Shown piece after piece: positions 15,395 through 24,383 of a stretch of 64,000 nucleotides of DNA. This DNA is from CAZIQY01 sp964541605 (GTDB taxonomy: Bacteria; Desulfobacterota; Syntrophia; Syntrophales; UBA2185): the NCBI GenBank assembly GCA_964541605.1, contig CAZIQY010000004.1:4659-68658 (forward strand). Reading direction: 5' to 3'. The position numbers and the translations under genes are program-made. Position 1 is the stretch's first letter, and the number at the start of each line of letters is the position of its first letter. Under the pieces are notes generated by a model. That model was not told the origin of the DNA. It saw only the letters and a list, made by a program, of their open reading frames with translations, and ran no database searches.

Positions 15395-16552
15395 ATGGTC
15401 ATCTACATACGGACACAGGGAGCACGAATTGTCAAGGAAGGCAGACATCTGCTGGTGAAAAAGGGAGATTCGATTTACCATACACTTTTCACATACAAAC
15501 TCCGCCAGATCGTCATTTTCGGCAATGTGGAAATTACCCACAGCGCCCTCGCCCAGATCATGCGCCATGAAATAGATACGGTGTTTCTCAGCTTTACGGG
15601 CCGCTATCTGGGCAGGATTGCTTCACCGGAATCCCGCAATGTTTTTCTCCACAAGCGACAATACCACCTTCTGGATGATCCGGCTTTTTGTCTGCGAACC
15701 GCCAGGAGCATCGTTGCCGGAAAGCTCGCCAATATGGCAACCCTTCTCATGAGGATCAAGAGAAGTCGGGATGAATCCATACCTGGTCAGAAAGCCCGCG
15801 AGATCCAGTCCTTGATCGGCCTTCTCGATTCGGCCGATCAACCGGACAGCGTGCGCGGTTATGAAGGCAGGGGCACCGCTCTTTATTTCGCCGCCTTCCC
15901 GCACGGATTCATAGAAAATATGGGGTTTACCCGCCGGGTGCGGAGGCCCCCGACTGATCCCGTCAACTCCGTCCTGTCCCTCCTCTACACTTTCTTGATG
16001 AATCGCGTCTATGCCGCAGTCCGTGCCGCCGGCCTCGATCCCTACCCCGGTTTTCTTCACAGCATCGACTACGGGCGGTACTCGCTGGTTCTCGATCTGA
16101 TGGAGGAGTTCAGGCCGATCATCGCCGACACCCTTGCGCTGTCGCTTTTCAATCTCAAAATTCTCAAGAAAGAAGACTTCCATGTTGAAAAACCGGCCGA
16201 TCCGGAGCCTTTTCAAATGGAGCCGGGCGGCACTCCTGATGTTTCGAAGGATCCGATCGGATTGATAACGGGCGACACTTCGGAGATAGATACGTTCGAT
16301 CTCCCGGAGCAGAGGATGGATGACCGCCAGACATCTCCTGCAGGTCGAACCGGTAAATATCCTGTAAAGCTTCACACGGACGCCTTTCGTCGCGTCATCG
16401 ATGCCTTCGAGAAGAAATTGACGACCTCCTTTTATTATCCGCCGGCGGAGCGTCAGCTTACCTATAGCGACGCCCTCTTTTATCAGGCGGGCCATTTTCG
16501 CAAAGTCATTGAAGGAGAAGCTGAAGTATATCAGCCGATATTGCTTAAATGA
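15395..16552 (+). CDS. cas1: CRISPR integrase Cas1
   Basis: 385 residues, longer than the usual 320-340. The metal-binding residues are present: E157 in GYEGRGTALYF, H222 in GFLHSIDYG and E237/E238 in DLMEEFRP. Cas1 with Cas2 inserts new spacers next to the leader. The extra length is an acidic, Pro- and Gly-rich insertion at about 263-325, between NLKILKKEDFHVEKP and KLHTDAFRRVIDAFEKKL, where family members normally have a short link. AGGAGG at 15384-15389 favours ATG 15395 over the out-of-frame ATG at 15391. The stop overlaps cas2 by 4 bases. No reverse transcriptase is fused or adjacent. Confidence 0.93.
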   Translation: MVIYIRTQGARIVKEGRHLLVKKGDSIYHTLFTYKLRQIVIFGNVEITHSALAQIMRHEIDTVFLSFTGRYLGRIASPESRNVFLHKRQYHLLDDPAFCLRTARSIVAGKLANMATLLMRIKRSRDESIPGQKAREIQSLIGLLDSADQPDSVRGYEGRGTALYFAAFPHGFIENMGFTRRVRRPPTDPVNSVLSLLYTFLMNRVYAAVRAAGLDPYPGFLHSIDYGRYSLVLDLMEEFRPIIADTLALSLFNLKILKKEDFHVEKPADPEPFQMEPGGTPDVSKDPIGLITGDTSEIDTFDLPEQRMDDRQTSPAGRTGKYPVKLHTDAFRRVIDAFEKKLTTSFYYPPAERQLTYSDALFYQAGHFRKVIEGEAEVYQPILLK

Positions 16553-16824
16553 TTACACTCGTGACGTACGACATTACCGAACCGAAACGCCTGAACGATC
16601 TGCGCCGATTTCTCAAAGAATTCGGGCTGAGAACGCAGAAATCCGTCTTCGAATGCGATATCGACGATTTGGCCATCAGAAAGATACGCCTGTATTGCCG
16701 CGACAACCTGGATATTTCTTCCGATTCCGTCCGCATCTATAAGATCTGCAACAGGTGTATCAATAAAGTGGTCATATCCGGCCAGGGTCTTAAAGTGACG
16801 CAGTATGAATACATGGTGGTTTGA
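16549..16824 (+). CDS. cas2: CRISPR-associated Cas2 (first copy)
   Basis: 91 residues. The N-terminal MITLVTYDITEPKRL contains the conserved Asp (D8) of the ferredoxin-like Cas2 fold; LRTQKSVFEC and VVISGQG complete the family pattern. Cas2 dimers bridge two Cas1 dimers during spacer integration. The gene overlaps cas1 by 4 bases, so it is the natural partner of this Cas1. A second, only distantly similar cas2 follows. Confidence 0.93.
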   Translation: MITLVTYDITEPKRLNDLRRFLKEFGLRTQKSVFECDIDDLAIRKIRLYCRDNLDISSDSVRIYKICNRCINKVVISGQGLKVTQYEYMVV

Positions 16825-16837
16825 TTCTTTCCGGGTC

Positions 16838-16857
16838 ATTCCCGCGCAGGCGGGAAT
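16838..16857. repeat. REP-like palindrome between the two cas2 genes
   Basis: ATTCCCGC at 16838-16845 and GCGGGAAT at 16850-16857 form a perfect 8-bp stem around GCAG. This kind of GC-rich hairpin within TCATTCCCGC...GCGGGAATCC is a common dispersed intergenic repeat in bacteria. It sits only 13 bases after the first cas2 stop and 22 bases before the second cas2 start. Confidence 0.6.
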
Positions 16858-16879
16858 CCGGAATATGAGGTTTCTTGTT

Positions 16880-17158
16880 ATGAACATGATCGTCGCCTAT
16901 GACATAGCTGATCCGAAACGCCTGAATACCGTAGCTAAAATCATCCAGGATTACGGCACACGCGTGCAGAAATCGATTTTTGAAGTCGCCGTGGATGAAA
17001 AAATCTTTGCTGAAATGAAAGCAAGACTGGAAATTGTAATCGTGCCCGGGGAAGATGGAGTGAAATACTTTCCCGTCTGCGAAAAATGTGCGGGGACTGT
17101 GGAAATCATCGGGCAGGGTTTTTTTACCGATCCGGATGAAGAATACTATGTATATTGA
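16880..17158 (+). CDS. cas2: CRISPR-associated Cas2 (second copy)
   Basis: 92 residues from ATG 16880. MNMIVAYDIADPKRL with the conserved Asp, RVQKSIFEVAV and EIIGQGF show the Cas2 fold. The middle differs clearly from the first copy (for example VPGEDGVKYFPVCEKCAG), so the two are not a recent duplication. Upstream in-frame codons run through the REP-like hairpin and were excluded. Two Cas2 proteins could form a heterodimer or serve different arrays. It is the last gene before the leader. Confidence 0.88.
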   Translation: MNMIVAYDIADPKRLNTVAKIIQDYGTRVQKSIFEVAVDEKIFAEMKARLEIVIVPGEDGVKYFPVCEKCAGTVEIIGQGFFTDPDEEYYVY

Positions 17159-17418
17159 TTTTTCCTGCTCCTATCCGCAATTCCATGAACCTCGGATACA
17201 TTTTGGGTGATATCTGTAACTTGTCGATATTACAGGGCTTATGCAAAACGAAGGCGGCGGGGTTCGCGGAAAACAAAATAATCTAATAATATTATACTGT
17301 TATCGAGGATGAAAACATGATAAAATATGCAAAAAGTGTTTTTATTGCGGCGTCGGCCGGGAGGTTCGCAGAAACGGGGGTGAAAGCAGTTGATTTCTCA
17401 AACGAATAAGAGACCGGA
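17159..17418 (+). promoter_or_regulatory. Probable CRISPR leader
   Basis: 260 bases between cas2 and the first repeat, without a gene. An AT-rich run at 17274-17300 (containing TAATATTATACTG) could supply the array promoter. The motif GGTTCGCRGAAA occurs twice, near 17257 and 17362. The repeat's 3' end, GGGATTGCGAC, resembles the common ATTGAAAC terminus. This and the adjacent cas genes suggest rightward transcription from here. Leader assignment is an inference. Confidence 0.6.
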
Positions 17419-20013
17419 CTTGGAATTGACCTGATTTACGAAGGGATTGCGACTAGGCTTGCCCGCTCCGCTATTTCCTCAGCAGTCATTGCTTGGAATT
17501 GACCTGATTTACGAAGGGATTGCGACTTCATTTTATGTCTCCTTTCCGTTTGTTGATTATAAACTTGGAATTGACCTGATTTACGAAGGGATTGCGACAA
17601 TAACCTGTACTTTCGATCCGCCAAAGCGCGACCATTCCTTGGAATTGACCTGATTTACGAAGGGATTGCGACCTGATACATTCTCCCCGGTTAGCATCCT
17701 TCATGGCTTTCTTGGAATTGACCTGATTTACGAAGGGATTGCGACAGCATAGCAACCGTCGCAATAATAAGCAATAACCTGTCTTGGAATTGACCTGATT
17801 TACGAAGGGATTGCGACTCCTCCTTTCGTTTGATTTATTATAAGATTGCTTGCTGCCCCTCTTGGAATTGACCTGATTTACGAAGGGATTGCGACCCCTC
17901 CCCTCTGTCTTCCGTATTGCCGCGAATCCATTTCTTGGAATTGACCTGATTTACGAAGGGATTGCGACGTATAAAGGTCGTTATTCATGGTTCCCTTTTT
18001 TTTGCTTGGAATTGACCTGATTTACGAAGGGATTGCGACGGTTTGCATGTGCTATATTTTCTTCATTATTTTATTTTTGGCTTGGAATTGACCTGATTTA
18101 CGAAGGGATTGCGACCTTTCCGCATTTTGAGCAAATCATTTCAACATTATGACTCTTGGAATTGACCTGATTTACGAAGGGATTGCGACACGAAGTTTCG
18201 GATCGGATATTACAGACAAATCTCTACCGCTTGGAATTGACCTGATTTACGAAGGGATTGCGACTCCATCCTGCCCACTCTGCTATCATTCGGCAACGAG
18301 CCTCCTTGGAATTGACCTGATTTACGAAGGGATTGCGACTTTGTATTTCCCAAAGGCATTATACTGGTTTTTGGGACTTGGAATTGACCTGATTTACGAA
18401 GGGATTGCGACTTTCATCTTTCAATTCCTCCTATGTTTTTTAATAGTATACTTGGAATTGACCTGATTTACGAAGGGATTGCGACCTTTCCCGTGCTTCC
18501 CTTTCCCTGGCAATCTTGGTAGTCTTGGAATTGACCTGATTTACGAAGGGATTGCGACCAGGACGAAGATATAGGAATATCATTTGAGTATACCCTTGGA
18601 ATTGACCTGATTTACGAAGGGATTGCGACATAGCACCATGTCCGATGTAATCATCAGGCGTGGTAAATTCTTGGAATTGACCTGATTTACGAAGGGATTG
18701 CGACTTTCAATGCCTCCATCAATTCCACAATCGTTTCCGTCTTGGAATTGACCTGATTTACGAAGGGATTGCGACCAGGATGGTGTTGTAGTAATCCGCC
18801 GGATTGTCGTGTTCTTGGAATTGACCTGATTTACGAAGGGATTGCGACGAGATATACGCTCTCCGTACTTGCGTCTTACATTCGGTTTTCACTTGGAATT
18901 GACCTGATTTACGAAGGGATTGCGACATTTCCCTGGCTGGAAGGCAATCTTGACCGATAGCTTGGAATTGACCTGATTTACGAAGGGATTGCGACTAAGT
19001 TGTTCGGATTGAGTATATTCATCCTATCACCTTCTTGGAATTGACCTGATTTACGAAGGGATTGCGACGCCGGACAAGACAGTCTTCAATATGCTGAATG
19101 CTTCGGGACTTGGAATTGACCTGATTTACGAAGGGATTGCGACTATCGTAGGGCGACGGCGGCAATGCCATCAATCCTCATGGCTTGGAATTGACCTGAT
19201 TTACGAAGGGATTGCGACCTCCGCATGGGAGGTATTGTTTTTTGTCCATCGTTTCTTGGAATTGACCTGATTTACGAAGGGATTGCGACGTTTTTGCTCA
19301 ACGGCCATTTCGCGGCGTGCCTGACGCTCTTGGAATTGACCTGATTTACGAAGGGATTGCGACAGGCGCGGTCCCTGTTGGATTGCCGGTCGGAGAACTC
19401 CCTCCTTGGAATTGACCTGATTTACGAAGGGATTGCGACGATATCATCGAGGGTGACGATATGGCCGGACTTCAGTTTGCTTGGAATTGACCTGATTTAC
19501 GAAGGGATTGCGACCCGCCAGCCGGTCATCTTGTATTCCTGCTCGTAATCATCCTTGGAATTGACCTGATTTACGAAGGGATTGCGACNNNNNNNNNNNN
19601 NNNNNNNNNNNNNNNNNNNNNNNNNNNNNNNNNNNNNNNNNNNNNNNNNNNNNNNNNNNNNNNNNNNNNNNNNNNNNNNNNNNNNNNNCCTTGGAATTGA
19701 CCTGATTTACGAAGGGATTGCGACTTATCTGTAGCAGTTCCGTTCACGGGAACGTCTATCGGCTTGGAATTGACCTGATTTACGAAGGGATTGCGACTTT
19801 ACAGAGAATTGTAATCCAGGCGCCTCGAATTTCCTTGGAATTGACCTGATTTACGAAGGGATTGCGACTTATGTTGAAAGTACCATTCCCGAGAGCGGGC
19901 TTAATCTTGGAATTGACCTGATTTACGAAGGGATTGCGACTCGGAGCGATCCGATCCTTTGAGGATTCGGATATGCGCCTTGGAATTGACCTGATTTACG
20001 AAGGGATTGCGAC
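17419..20013 (+). CRISPR. Type III-A CRISPR array, 35 visible repeats
   Basis: The repeat is 35 bp, starting CTTGGAATTGACC and ending GAAGGGATTGCGAC. I located 35 copies and saw no base differences between them. The first is 17419-17453 and the last 19979-20013. Spacers vary from 34 to 43 bases, a spread typical of type III systems; 33 complete spacers are visible. A 100-N gap at 19589-19688 interrupts the array, so its true size is unknown. The repeat has little self-complementarity. If Cas6 leaves the usual 8-base handle it would be ATTGCGAC. The array is preceded by cas1-cas2-cas2. Even the last repeat is intact, so the distal end shows no decay. Confidence 0.98.
19589..19688. other. Assembly gap (100 N) inside the array
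   Basis: A run of exactly 100 N follows an intact repeat (19554-19588), and an intact repeat restarts at 19690. The number is a placeholder, so an unknown count of repeat-spacer units is missing. Confidence 0.98.
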
Positions 20014-20338
20014 GATGGGCCTTAGCTGGTTGTTGAGCCTGTAGGAAAATGGCAATAGAAGAGGCAAAATGATTGTAAATAGATGCAGTTATAGTAATTT
20101 GCTGCGTCAGTGAGTTCAATCGTTAATTTCAATCCCCTCAGTTCTGAGGGTCGCCATTGTCGTTTAGTTGTAGAAGGTGCACTCTATATCGGCAAAATCC
20201 ATTTTTTCTGCTCTCGCGCTTGAGGATTATCGGATTAAACTACTACAAAATCATGTCAACCACAAATCACGCTTTAATAAAGTAATCAGTGATCCCTCGT
20301 CATATATTCGGAATGACATTTTTCCCTTCAAATTCTTG
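20014..20338. other. Array-distal gene-free region with a CRISPR-repeat-like hairpin
   Basis: About 325 bases between the last repeat and the stop of the oxidoreductase gene. At 20128-20154, TTTCAATC is followed by CCCTCA-GTTC-TGAGGG (stem at 20135-20140 and 20145-20150) and TCGCC. This is the outline of structured repeats of other CRISPR types, but only one copy exists. The rest is AT-rich and shows nothing else. Confidence 0.4.
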
Positions 20339-21415
20339 CTAAAAACTCCATTTCTCCTTTACGTAACAGGCAAGCGGAAGCCCCTTCATCAGACCCAGGC
20401 CGCATTTGTTGCACGAAATACAGGATGCCTTTTTGCGCTTGCCTTCCTCCCATCTTTTGACGAGTCCGGGCTCTTTTACAAAAGGCCGGCACATGCCGAT
20501 GATGTCCGTTTCACCTCCGGAAAGGACCTCCTCGACAAGCTCGTAAGATCTGATCCCTCCGGTCATGATCGCGGGTTTGTCTATCGCCTTCTTGACGTCT
20601 GTGCACCAGGCCCGGAAATACCCTTCCTGCGAGATCTTGACGGCACCCGCCCTGATCGGCGTTCCCGCCATGGTCTTGAGGTCGCGAAAATCCTGCAATC
20701 CCTGACTCACTTCGATGGCATCATATCCGTATTCCGCCAGGAGTTTTGCCGCGGCGATCCCCTCCGCCAGCTTCAGGCCATTCGGGAACACGTCTGCCAC
20801 GCCGAGTTTGATGAAAATCGGCATGTCCTGACCGATTTCCGAACGTACGGCCTTGTAGACCTCCCGGTGCAGACGCGCCCGGTTTTCGACGGGTCCTCCC
20901 CATTTATCTTTTCGCTGATTAATCAGCGGGGTGAGGAATTTAAAAAGCGCGCTGTTGTGGGCCGAGTGCACCTGTACCGCATCAACCCCAAAACTTTTTG
21001 CCTGCTTCGCGGCCTTGACGAATGAAGCGATCGAATCTTCTATTTCCCCATCGGACGCTTCATGGTGTCTGCCATAGGGGAAATATGACGAGAAGATGTC
21101 GCTGTCCCCCGGAACGACAGACGCGGCCGGAGAATCGACGTTGGGATCGAATCCGAGTCCCATGTGCGACAGGATCTGAAGCGCGATCCTGCCGCCGCAC
21201 TCGTGAACGGCATCGGCTACCCGGCCAAACTCCTCCTCTTTATTCAGCACACGACCGGCCACAATGAGACCGACTCCACCTGCGGCGAGTTCTGCGTATC
21301 GCTGTGCGCGGGCATGCGGATCTGCTGCCATACCGTCTACCGCAGCAGACATCAAAAACCTGTTCTTCAGTTCAAGGTTGCCGATCTTGATGGGTGAAAA
21401 AGGCTTGTCGCTCAT
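20339..21415 (-). CDS. NADH:flavin oxidoreductase (Old Yellow Enzyme family)
   Basis: 358 residues, an FMN-binding TIM barrel. Landmarks are FSPIKIGNLELKNRFLMSA at the N terminus, the active-site region VQVHSAHNSALFKFLTP, WGGPVENRARL and TGGIRSYELVEEVL near the phosphate site. It ends with CISCNKCGLG...C, the cysteine cluster that in 2,4-dienoyl-CoA reductase-like enzymes binds a [4Fe-4S] cluster. The FAD and NADPH domains that normally follow are absent, so electrons must come from another protein. The substrate is probably an activated alkene or enoate, but it cannot be named. The gene follows the amidohydrolase by 64 bases on the same strand. Confidence 0.82.
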   Translation of the reverse strand: MSDKPFSPIKIGNLELKNRFLMSAAVDGMAADPHARAQRYAELAAGGVGLIVAGRVLNKEEEFGRVADAVHECGGRIALQILSHMGLGFDPNVDSPAASVVPGDSDIFSSYFPYGRHHEASDGEIEDSIASFVKAAKQAKSFGVDAVQVHSAHNSALFKFLTPLINQRKDKWGGPVENRARLHREVYKAVRSEIGQDMPIFIKLGVADVFPNGLKLAEGIAAAKLLAEYGYDAIEVSQGLQDFRDLKTMAGTPIRAGAVKISQEGYFRAWCTDVKKAIDKPAIMTGGIRSYELVEEVLSGGETDIIGMCRPFVKEPGLVKRWEEGKRKKASCISCNKCGLGLMKGLPLACYVKEKWSF

Positions 21416-21479
21416 TGTTCATCTTCCTCGCTGATTTTGATGCCGCAAATAGGACAGCATACGGATTTGAATTCTTCCT

Positions 21480-23135
21480 TCACATCTGCCTTTTCGAAGC
21501 CCTGCCTCCCCGTTCATGTGTGGCTGTGCCCTTGTCAATGGAAAGAACGCCGTTGACAAAAAGGTACTCCACGCCTGTTGAATACTGATGTGGTTTTTTA
21601 TAGGTTGCGTGGTCCCCGAGCCTTTGCAGGTCGATAACCGCAATGTCCGCAAAATAGCCCGCGGCCAGCTTCCCCCTGTCTTTCATCCGGAACTTTTCGG
21701 CAGGGAGCGAAGTCATGGCCCTGATGACGGCGGACATGTCCATGACCTTTTCATCAACTACGAACTTTTTGATCATCCTTGGGAATGCGCCGTAGCACCG
21801 CGGATGCGGTTTCCCGGCATCCTTGATGGTTGTCCATCCGTCCGAAATTACAAAGACAAAATCGTTGCGCATCAGGAATTCTTTTACGTTCCTCATATCC
21901 TGGTCGTTCATAATGACCTGCGGCGCATCGTTTGAGCAGACCATATCCACGTACATATCAGAGGGTGTTTTCTTCTCCAGGTCGGCAATTTCTTTTATGT
22001 TCTTTCCTTCATAATGCGGCCTTTGCGGGTAGCTGATGATCATCGTTCTCTCCGATCCAAAGTATGCAAATGTCTCTTCAACGGCCTTCTTCAGCTCGGC
22101 CCGGCCTGCGGCATTTTTGTATTCCTCCCTGATGCCCTTGTCCGTTTTATATTTGGCAGGGGTAAGCATGGTCATCCAGGTGCTGCCGGCATCGTACGGA
22201 TAGGCATCGGCGGTAATGTCAAGCCCTTCCGCCCGCGCCTTCACGATCAATTCGATCATCGGCGCCGCCTTCATTTTATTGATCGGTTCGTTGATCTGGA
22301 TGTGCGAGATTTGAACCCGGACATTTGCTTTTTTGCCGATCTCTATCGCCTCTTTCAGCGCTTCGATTACCCCGCTCCTGCCGTCCTCGTAAATCGTCCC
22401 CGTCAGATCCCTGATATGAGTGGCATACACGCCGTTATATTTTTTGACTACCTTTGCGAGTTCGATCAGTTCTTCCGTGTCTGTGAGCGAACCCGGCGCA
22501 TATTCCAGGCCGCATGACATGCCGACAGCGCCCTTTTCCATTTCTTCGGCAACCCTCTTCTTCATGGCTTCAAGCTGCTGCGGGGTAAGCTTCCGCGGCT
22601 GATCATAGCCGAAGAGTTCCTGCCTGATCGCCCCGTGCGGCGCCAGATGGTACACGTTGCTGCCGAATTTCACTTTGGTGAGGATGTCATGAAACCCGCC
22701 GACATTCGTATAACCGAGCCCGCAGTTTCCCGTGACAACGGTCGTGACGCCCTGGTAGGCATAGCTGTGATTTCCGGCGAGGCTGGGTATTTTAGAGGCG
22801 GCAGACGCTGCGTCTTTCCCGAAATGCTGGAACGTGAGGTCGGCGTGATTGTGAACATCGATAAAGCCGGGAGTTACGATTAAACCCGCGGCATCGATAA
22901 GTTTTGCAGCTTTCCCCAGGTTGCTGCCGATGGCGGCTATCCTGTCGCCGCGAATCCCGACGTCGGCAATGCGCGGCTTTGCCAGGGCGCCGTCGTAAAG
23001 AGTGCCGCCCTTGATGATGACGTCGAAGGGTTTTTCATCCTGTTGGGAAAATCCGGAACAAGGCAGAAAAACACACAGAATGAACATCATGAAAATGCAA
23101 AATGTCCTGCACGAACTGATTATTTTTGTCACCAT
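21480..23135 (-). CDS. Secreted N-acyl-D-amino-acid deacylase-like amidohydrolase
   Basis: 551 residues. An N-terminal signal peptide (hydrophobic FCIFMMFILCVFLP, cleavage near CSGFSQQ) sends it to the periplasm. The amidohydrolase fold begins with FDVIIKGGTLYDG; GFIDVHNHADL holds the HxH zinc ligands, and GVTTVVTGNCGLG and CGLEYAPG are typical of D-aminoacylases. These hydrolyse N-acyl-D-amino acids or similar amides. The C-terminal strand TGVEYLFVNGVL closes the composite beta-sandwich. The true substrate is uncertain, since this family also includes dihydroorotase-like and other amidases. Confidence 0.82.
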   Translation of the reverse strand: MVTKIISSCRTFCIFMMFILCVFLPCSGFSQQDEKPFDVIIKGGTLYDGALAKPRIADVGIRGDRIAAIGSNLGKAAKLIDAAGLIVTPGFIDVHNHADLTFQHFGKDAASAASKIPSLAGNHSYAYQGVTTVVTGNCGLGYTNVGGFHDILTKVKFGSNVYHLAPHGAIRQELFGYDQPRKLTPQQLEAMKKRVAEEMEKGAVGMSCGLEYAPGSLTDTEELIELAKVVKKYNGVYATHIRDLTGTIYEDGRSGVIEALKEAIEIGKKANVRVQISHIQINEPINKMKAAPMIELIVKARAEGLDITADAYPYDAGSTWMTMLTPAKYKTDKGIREEYKNAAGRAELKKAVEETFAYFGSERTMIISYPQRPHYEGKNIKEIADLEKKTPSDMYVDMVCSNDAPQVIMNDQDMRNVKEFLMRNDFVFVISDGWTTIKDAGKPHPRCYGAFPRMIKKFVVDEKVMDMSAVIRAMTSLPAEKFRMKDRGKLAAGYFADIAVIDLQRLGDHATYKKPHQYSTGVEYLFVNGVLSIDKGTATHERGGRASKRQM

Positions 23136-23277
23136 AATGCGATGCCCCCTTCCTCCCTTTTCACCTACCCTTTCACATCCTTCAGCAGTTCATTTTTGAA
23201 TGCTTCCGGCTCCATTTCCCGACACCCAAAACTGAAAGGTGGTCGGTTGATTCATGAATGATAACAAACGCTTTACT

Positions 23278-23407
23278 AGTGTCGAAATTCCGACACTGAC
23301 CCTCATTTCGATTCATAGCCGGGGCGGCTATAACCTGAAAAGTTCTAAAAACTGAATGACCACCGGCTGGAAGCCGGTGGGTTCTAAAGTCGGCTGAAAG
23401 ACCGACT
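23278..23407. repeat. Cluster of four perfect hairpins (REP-like)
   Basis: Four stems lie in 130 bases: AGTGTCG/CGACACT at 23278-23297, ATAGCCG/CGGCTAT at 23315-23331, CCACCGGCT/AGCCGGTGG at 23360-23380 with a 3-base loop, and AGTCGG/CCGACT at 23388-23407. The third resembles the hairpins recognised by Y1 (IS200/IS605-type or REP-associated) transposases. No transposase gene is nearby. The stretch 23136-23444 holds no gene. Confidence 0.6.
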
Positions 23408-23444
23408 ATGGGTCTTCTACTTTGAAATAAGGGGGAGAAGGAAG

Positions 23445-24383
23445 TTATTTCCTGCTGAAATAGACCTCGCAAATATAGCCTTCCGCCTCGCTCGCGGTGT
23501 TTTGCGAATTGATATGGAACTGGACCCCGTGGGTCAGCCCCGGAGGTGCGCCGCCCTTGATGTCTTTGAAGAGCTTTCGGTAATCGTCGTAAATATTTCT
23601 TTTCTCCGTATGCCATTGTCCCAGTTGATCGGTATTATTTCTGACAACAACGTATCGCAATTTCCCTCCGCCCAACTGCGTGCTCCTGCCCGTCCAGCCT
23701 TTGGGCGCCTCATTATCCCAGACGTAACCCAGAACGGGGGTGTTCAATGTCGCCGGGAATCCCGTCGGCGTGAACGCAACGTAGAACTGCATTGCCTGGT
23801 CATCCGTATGGGTTTTTCTCACGTCCCCGCCATCCGGAAGACGGGCAACCTTCCAGCGCCAGTTCAAATAGGGAAATTCCTTGATATCAACTTTTATCCC
23901 CCTTTTGATGCCGAATGATGATTCCCTGTCGCTTCGCATGTGAAGACAATAGATGTCCGACCCTTTTTCAAGCTTGAGAGAAGGGGTGCCTTTTCGCCTG
24001 TCCAGCACCCACCCGGCGGGGGCGCCTTTCTGCATCTGTGCGGAGTCAAATCCCGCAACCAGGACGACATCTTTCTCCGCCGATTTTCCGGGCATTGGCG
24101 AGAACGGAACAGGAGGCATCTCCGGCGCTGAGGGGGTAACATCCTTGTCCTGGGCGACCGACGGCGCTACCGCTTTATCAGGAGAGGAAATTGATTCCGG
24201 CGGTACCTGCGCTGCGGGCAAGGCGGATTTCTCTTCTGTTCCGGTAGAGTGGGACAGGGATGGAGCAGCGGACGATAAGCCTTGTTTCTGGGGATCTTCG
24301 GTCTTTGTACAGCCGATTGAAAGGAAAAGGGCACTGCAAAGAAAAAGAAAGAGGCAAAACACGATCTTTGATTTCATGATCAT
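23445..24383 (-). CDS. DUF3047 lipoprotein
   Basis: 312 residues. The N terminus is a lipoprotein signal with lipobox LSIGC (Cys25), then about 75 residues rich in Ser, Pro and Ala that probably act as a linker. The C-terminal domain is DUF3047: FPYLNWRWKVARLPDGGDVR, DDQAMQFYVAF and YVWDNEAPKG are its usual strings. Function is unknown in the family; a carbohydrate-binding-like beta-sandwich outside the inner membrane is likely. Its ATG directly follows the pyrE stop (TGAATG), so the two are co-transcribed and perhaps coupled. Confidence 0.8.
   Translation of the reverse strand: MIMKSKIVFCLFLFLCSALFLSIGCTKTEDPQKQGLSSAAPSLSHSTGTEEKSALPAAQVPPESISSPDKAVAPSVAQDKDVTPSAPEMPPVPFSPMPGKSAEKDVVLVAGFDSAQMQKGAPAGWVLDRRKGTPSLKLEKGSDIYCLHMRSDRESSFGIKRGIKVDIKEFPYLNWRWKVARLPDGGDVRKTHTDDQAMQFYVAFTPTGFPATLNTPVLGYVWDNEAPKGWTGRSTQLGGGKLRYVVVRNNTDQLGQWHTEKRNIYDDYRKLFKDIKGGAPPGLTHGVQFHINSQNTASEAEGYICEVYFSRK

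Noticed and set aside
17447..20119. Open frames on both strands with the recurring peptide LGIDLIYEGIAT or its reverse
   Set aside because: They arise because the CRISPR repeat has no stop in several frames; they have no start signals or domain content.
20014..20176. Leader of the array at the right end
   Set aside because: The repeat's ATTGCGAC end, the adjacent cas1-cas2 genes and the AT-rich segment all favour the left side; protospacer strand data would settle it.
20177..21025. 282-codon plus-strand frame across the oxidoreductase gene
   Set aside because: It is antisense to a well-supported Old-Yellow-Enzyme gene and contains no domain.
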